64,000 nt of DNA, taken from assembly GCA_035628135.1 (NCBI GenBank), contig DASPKM010000010.1, forward strand, positions 806,001-870,000, written 5' to 3'. The position numbers and the translations under genes are program-made. The stretch comes from DASPKM01 sp035628135. Lineage in GTDB: Bacteria > Bacteroidota > Bacteroidia > Chitinophagales > Chitinophagaceae. Below, piece by piece: positions 60,310 through 64,000 of this stretch. Position 1 is the first letter of the stretch; every line of letters starts with the position of its first letter. The notes under the pieces were generated by a model. That model saw nothing but the letters and a program-made list of their open reading frames with translations. It did no database searches and was not told the DNA's origin.

Positions 60310-62084
60310 TGTCTGACGTGGTTATACCAAATACTTCCAGGCACGATGTTTCCACCTATGATATATTGGTGGATGAAGTGGCCGTTGATCCTTCGTTCCA
60401 GGTGCTTTCCATTTCTGTATTGAAGGAAGCCAACAAGATCCCCATCGCTAAAATAACCTTCCGCGATGGCGAAGCCGCGGACAGAACTTTCGCCATCAGC
60501 AACGAAGCGTTTTTTATTCCCGGTAAAAAGATAAAGATCAAGATAGGACGCGATGGCAACAATACGCAGGTATTCAAAGGCATCATAACCAAGCACGCCA
60601 TTAAAGTGCGCGAAAACGGCAACAGCGAATTGAATGTGGAATGCAAGGACGAAGCAGTGAAGATGACCATTGGGCGTAAAAACAAATACTATGAAAATGT
60701 AAAGGACAGCGATGTGTTTGATGAATTGATAAAAGGTTATGCCGGCCTTTCCATAAACGCGGACCCCACCACTTTAAAGCACAAGGAAATAGTGCAGCAC
60801 TACATCACCGATTGGGATTTTTTATTGCTGCGCGCCGAAGCCAATGGCATGCTGGTATTTGTAAACGATGGGCAGATAAAAGTGGTAAAGCCCAATACCA
60901 AGTCCGCCGAAGTGATGCAGGTAACTTATGGCAGCTCACTGCTGGAGTTTGAAGCGGAAATGGATGCCCGCAACCAATGGAAAAGCGTTCGCGCGAGGTC
61001 GTGGGACTATGCAACGCAAAAATTATTCGAGTCCGATGCTTCTTCCGTTCCCTTCGATGAGCCGGGAAATATCAGTGGCAGCACGCTGGCCGGCACTATC
61101 AACCTTGCACAATTCGATATGCACCACAGCGGTCACCGCCTGGAGCAGGAACTCCAGGATTGGGCCAAAGGCTTTTTACTGCGCAGCAGGCTGGGCAAGA
61201 TCAGGGGCCGCGCAAAAATATTGGGTTCCACAGACGCTAAACCCGGCGACATGGTGATGCTGGCCGGGGTTGGGGACCGGTTTAACGGCAAGGCATATAC
61301 GACAGCGGTGCGGCATGATATTTCAACGGGTTCCTGGGACACGCATTTGCAATTTGGCCTGGACCCCGAAATGTACAGCCAGAAGAACAAGGACATGCAC
61401 GATCCCGCCACCGGTGGATTGATAGGTTCCATCCAGGGCTTGCAGATAGGCAAGGTGGTGCAGTTGGAAAACGATCCCGACGGAGAACACCGCATCCTGG
61501 TAAAGATCCCTGTTATTGATAACAATGCACACGGCGTATGGACAAGGGTAGCCAGTTTGGATGCCGGCAGCGACAGGGGCGCATTCTTCAGGCCCGAACT
61601 GGAAGACGAAGTGATTGTGGGATTCATCAACAACGACCCCCGCGATGCCGTTGTGCTTGGAATGCTGCACAGCAGTGCAAAGCCGGCCCCCATCACCGCG
61701 AAAAATGTGAACCATGAAAAGGGATTCACTACCCGGAGCAAGATGCACATTTCATTCAATGATGATAAAAAGACCATCAAGATAGACACGCCCGCCGGCA
61801 ATTACATTACGCTGGATGAAAGCGCGCAGAAAATAGAATTGAAAGACCAGAACAAGAATGTGATCACAATGGATGCCACCGGCATTACCATTGAAAGTCC
61901 CAAGCAGGTTACCATCAAGGCCGGCACTAACCTGACGCTGGAAGCCGCGCTTCAATTTGCGATAAAAGCAACATCGCTTTCTGCCAAGGCCCAGGCCGAC
62001 GTGACTGTTGAAGGTAATGCTTCGGCAAAGGTCAGCAGCAGCGGAATGACCACGGTGAAAGGCTCACTGGTAATGATAAACTGA
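60309..62084 (+). CDS. VgrG/gp5-like spike protein (Afp8)
   Basis: A 591-residue spike. The N-terminal half is the gp27-like part (ISVLKEANKIPIAKITFRDGEA, VKDSDVFDELIKGYAGL), the middle an OB fold (QIGKVVQLENDPDGEHRILVKIPVID, RPELEDEVIVGFINNDPRDAVVLGMLHS) and the C-terminal part a beta-helix of repeated strands (KIELKDQNKNVITMDATGITIESPKQVTIKAG). It trimerises into the puncturing spike, capped by the PAAR protein of the next gene. No extra effector domain is fused. Confidence 0.92.
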   Translation: MSDVVIPNTSRHDVSTYDILVDEVAVDPSFQVLSISVLKEANKIPIAKITFRDGEAADRTFAISNEAFFIPGKKIKIKIGRDGNNTQVFKGIITKHAIKVRENGNSELNVECKDEAVKMTIGRKNKYYENVKDSDVFDELIKGYAGLSINADPTTLKHKEIVQHYITDWDFLLLRAEANGMLVFVNDGQIKVVKPNTKSAEVMQVTYGSSLLEFEAEMDARNQWKSVRARSWDYATQKLFESDASSVPFDEPGNISGSTLAGTINLAQFDMHHSGHRLEQELQDWAKGFLLRSRLGKIRGRAKILGSTDAKPGDMVMLAGVGDRFNGKAYTTAVRHDISTGSWDTHLQFGLDPEMYSQKNKDMHDPATGGLIGSIQGLQIGKVVQLENDPDGEHRILVKIPVIDNNAHGVWTRVASLDAGSDRGAFFRPELEDEVIVGFINNDPRDAVVLGMLHSSAKPAPITAKNVNHEKGFTTRSKMHISFNDDKKTIKIDTPAGNYITLDESAQKIELKDQNKNVITMDATGITIESPKQVTIKAGTNLTLEAALQFAIKATSLSAKAQADVTVEGNASAKVSSSGMTTVKGSLVMIN

Positions 62085-62096
62085 TAAAAAATTTTT

Positions 62097-62387
62097 ATGC
62101 CACCCGCAGCAAGGCTAACAGATATGCATACCTGCCCGATGTTCAACGGACCAGTGCCGCACGTGGGAGGTCCTATTGTGGCCCCCGGCGCCGTCACGGT
62201 GATCATAGGCGGGCAACCGGCCGCAACGATCGGTGACATCTGCACATGTGTTGGTCCCCCGGATGCGATTGTAAAAGGATCGGGCACGGTAATGATAGGC
62301 GGAAAGCCTGCGGCAAGGCTCGGTGATATGACGGCGCACGGCGGCGTCATCGTGAAAGGAGATCTTACAGTAATGATCGGCGGATGA
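62097..62387 (+). CDS. PAAR-repeat spike-tip protein (Afp10-like)
   Basis: A 96-residue protein with PAAR motifs: MPPAARLTDMHTCPMF and KPAARLGDMTAHGG, and three VMIGG/VIIGG strands. It sharpens the spike tip and binds a metal through histidine and cysteine. No toxin domain is attached. Placed here between spike and gp25, unlike the gp25-PAAR order of Afp. Confidence 0.9.
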   Translation: MPPAARLTDMHTCPMFNGPVPHVGGPIVAPGAVTVIIGGQPAATIGDICTCVGPPDAIVKGSGTVMIGGKPAARLGDMTAHGGVIVKGDLTVMIGG

Positions 62388-62402
62388 TTAAAACCATTAA
62401 CA

Positions 62403-62834
62403 ATGAACAACAGCTCTACCAATACATTTCTCGGAACCGGCTGGCACTTTCCGCCAAGCTTCGACAATACTACAGGCAATGTTGACCTGGTAAAGGATAT
62501 AGATGACATCAATCAAAGCCTGAACATCCTGTTGTCTACCAGCCTGGGCGAAAGAGTAATGCAGCCTTCGTACGGCTGCAACCTGGAAGATTATTTGTTC
62601 GAGCCGCTGAGCAGCTCCGTTATCGGGTACATACAGGATTTGGTAGAAAATGCCATCCTGATCTACGAACCGAGGATAAAGGCGGAAAAAGTGGAAGTAA
62701 CGGCTGCCGACTCTTTCGACATCATCGAAGGGCGGTTTACCATCGAAGTGGAGTATTCCATTCCAGGCACCAACTCCCGCTTCAATTATGTATATGATTA
62801 TTATAAGAACGAAGCATTGAAGACAATTCTTTAA
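62403..62834 (+). CDS. gp25-like baseplate wedge protein (Afp9-like)
   Basis: A 143-residue protein with the gp25/lysozyme-like signature: DINQSLNILLSTSLGERVMQPSYGCNLEDYLFEPL, then IEVEYSIPGTNSRFNYVYD. Baseplate wedge component that initiates sheath growth. Length fits. In Afp the gp25 gene precedes the PAAR gene, here it follows. Confidence 0.92.
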   Translation: MNNSSTNTFLGTGWHFPPSFDNTTGNVDLVKDIDDINQSLNILLSTSLGERVMQPSYGCNLEDYLFEPLSSSVIGYIQDLVENAILIYEPRIKAEKVEVTAADSFDIIEGRFTIEVEYSIPGTNSRFNYVYDYYKNEALKTIL

Positions 62835-62859
62835 TCTTCTCTTTTATCCGACAGGTCTT

Positions 62860-64000
62860 ATGTCTCACTGCAAAAACATCATACACCCTTTCCAGAATGA
62901 CCCCGGCATCAGCCAGCGCCAACGGTTAATGCCGGAATTGGATATGGATGCGCCGAAGATCGACGGCCGCACACTTGCAGACCTGCTGGAATATTTTACC
63001 AGGCTGGCAAGGCAAATCAATTACTACGACAAAGACCTGGTGATAAGCGACTGGCAGGTGTTTTTCAGCAAGAGCATTCCTTTCAATCTCGCGTCCATCA
63101 GCAAATACAATACGGCCGCTACTGAAGAAAAACTCGACCTGTACAGGGCTGTATTCAACAAGCGTCCCGGTAAAAATACTTTGCAGCTGCTAGTGCACTT
63201 CATGTATTACAGCACTATCTACCGCATCAACAGCTGGCATGAAGTGGTGAAGGGAAGCGGACTGCAGTTCGAAGCCATCCTGAGGAACCTGGTGCAGGAC
63301 AGGCTGCTGGAACCATTGACAAATTTCATCGCGCTTACCAATGCCGCCGGAAGGGAGCATTGCATTAAAGGAATTGATTTTACCATACTCGCAAAGAAAG
63401 ACAGCATCTGGAACCTCAGGCCCGAGGACGTGCTGGTGGTAGACAGGAGCCTGCGGCCACGCAGGGGAAGACGCAGAAGGCTCCTGGGATTTTTAGATGC
63501 CTTTGCGGCCATCTGGCCATCGTTTATCGAAGGCGTGAAATTATTGTCGAGCCTGGCGGATGACAGCATAGAAGACAGCCTGTTCGTGCAAAGCGATGAA
63601 TTGAAGCAGCAACATGCGCCGCACATAGCACTGATGGTTGCTTTTCTGAAACTGTTCCAGCATCTGCAATCGGACCTCAACGGATTTACGCGCAAGCACC
63701 TTGATTTTTTCTTTAAAGACGTATTGCGGCTGGTGGCAAGGCCCGCAGTGCCGGACCAGGCGCATATTGTTTTCGAGATACAAAAACAACTGGATAGTTA
63801 CCTGGTGAAGCAAGGCGTGCAGGTAAAAGATGCCAAGGATAAAAACAACCAGGAAATAGTTTTTGCGCTGGACAATGAGATAGTAGTGAACAAGGCACAA
63901 GTAGAGGAAGTAAAGACCTTATTCCTGAACCACCAGCTGGCACATGATAATGACCTGCTAACTTTTATAGACGGTGTTTACATGGCGCCTGTTGCAACCA
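62860..64000 (+). CDS. Afp11-type baseplate J-like protein (5' part only)
   Basis: ATG at 62,860; the frame runs off the right edge after 380 codons. Residues 270-285 (GFTRKHLDFFFKDVLRL) and the following RPAVPDQAHIVFEIQKQLDSYLV, VVNKAQV are characteristic of eCIS Afp11 baseplate proteins. The N-terminal 265 residues are helical and include a very basic patch (SLRPRRGRRRRLLGF, about residues 195-209). The complete protein should be several hundred residues longer and probably forms the baseplate wedge with Afp12. It follows gp25 by 25 bases. Confidence 0.82.
   Translation, partial: MSHCKNIIHPFQNDPGISQRQRLMPELDMDAPKIDGRTLADLLEYFTRLARQINYYDKDLVISDWQVFFSKSIPFNLASISKYNTAATEEKLDLYRAVFNKRPGKNTLQLLVHFMYYSTIYRINSWHEVVKGSGLQFEAILRNLVQDRLLEPLTNFIALTNAAGREHCIKGIDFTILAKKDSIWNLRPEDVLVVDRSLRPRRGRRRRLLGFLDAFAAIWPSFIEGVKLLSSLADDSIEDSLFVQSDELKQQHAPHIALMVAFLKLFQHLQSDLNGFTRKHLDFFFKDVLRLVARPAVPDQAHIVFEIQKQLDSYLVKQGVQVKDAKDKNNQEIVFALDNEIVVNKAQVEEVKTLFLNHQLAHDNDLLTFIDGVYMAPVAT

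Noticed and set aside
61133..61801. Minus-strand frame of 222 codons in the spike gene
   Set aside because: Antisense to a well-conserved VgrG-like gene.
52937..64000. Prophage interpretation of the tail genes
   Set aside because: DUF4255, DUF5908, LysM and Afp11-type genes point to an eCIS; no head, portal, terminase or lysis genes are seen.

Overview
The window suggests a Bacteroidota chromosome, probably Chitinophagaceae-like, carrying the right-hand part of an integrated mobile element. Pointers to the phylum are a tyrosine integrase of the Bacteroidetes type, TTG/TTTG...TAnnTTTG-like promoters, many SpII lipoproteins, MG2-type secreted proteins, WG repeats, DUF6265, DUF418 and DUF1801 genes, and an eCIS locus of the Bacteroidetes kind. 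No rRNA and no complete tRNA gene is present.

Bases 1 to about 22,767 are the element. Its integrase (21,384-22,589) lies beside a 43-base copy of the 3' end of a tRNA-Phe gene (22,725-22,767). The tRNA terminator and ordinary chromosome follow. Because the fragment reads towards the chromosome, the intact tRNA-Phe and the other end of the element should lie left of base 1. From left to right the element carries: a 1,735-residue RTX protein with an N-terminal DUF6973-like domain; a 30-residue hydrophobic peptide gene with its own terminator; a plus-strand run of excisionase-like HTH, Toprim primase, JAB-domain RadC-like protein and DUF2958; a minus-strand conjugation run (coupling ATPase, membrane protein, MobF relaxase-helicase, small protein); unknown cargo; a truncated sigma factor / WG-repeat / lipoprotein set; and a serine recombinase with two paired inverted repeats in front of it. 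No mating-pore genes are in view, so the element is either mobilisable or has them further left.

Bases 22,768-52,936 are chromosome. A housekeeping stretch (GNAT, DUF72, MG2-like, DUF1801, VOC) leads to a tight six-gene operon (27,856-38,252). It encodes an actin/Hsp70-fold ATPase, a coiled-coil membrane protein, two polytopic membrane proteins, a lipoprotein and an SH3-like membrane protein. The second polytopic protein (1,190 residues) has a C-terminal domain with all three penicillin-binding motifs (SxxK, SxN, KTGT) behind a SEDS-like membrane block. I read the operon as a possible second, dedicated cell-wall machine and consider it the most interesting item here. After it come a PepSY-like lipoprotein, a two-component operon, a lone metallopeptidase, a frameshifted Toprim primase, a voltage-gated-type K+ channel, DUF2243 and DUF418 membrane proteins, and a phage-like patch (XRE-S24 repressor with operator-like repeats and two divergent genes).

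Bases 52,937-64,000 (running off the right edge) are a contractile injection system (eCIS/Afp-PVC-like): DUF4255 cap protein, an unknown 440-residue protein, sheath, two very cysteine-rich coiled-coil proteins of unknown role, two gp19-type tubes, DUF5908, LysM, VgrG-like spike, PAAR tip, gp25 and the start of an Afp11-type baseplate protein. Fibre, tape, AAA+ ATPase and toxin genes would be to the right. Two probable single-base homopolymer errors (near 44,934 and 47,419) break otherwise good genes.
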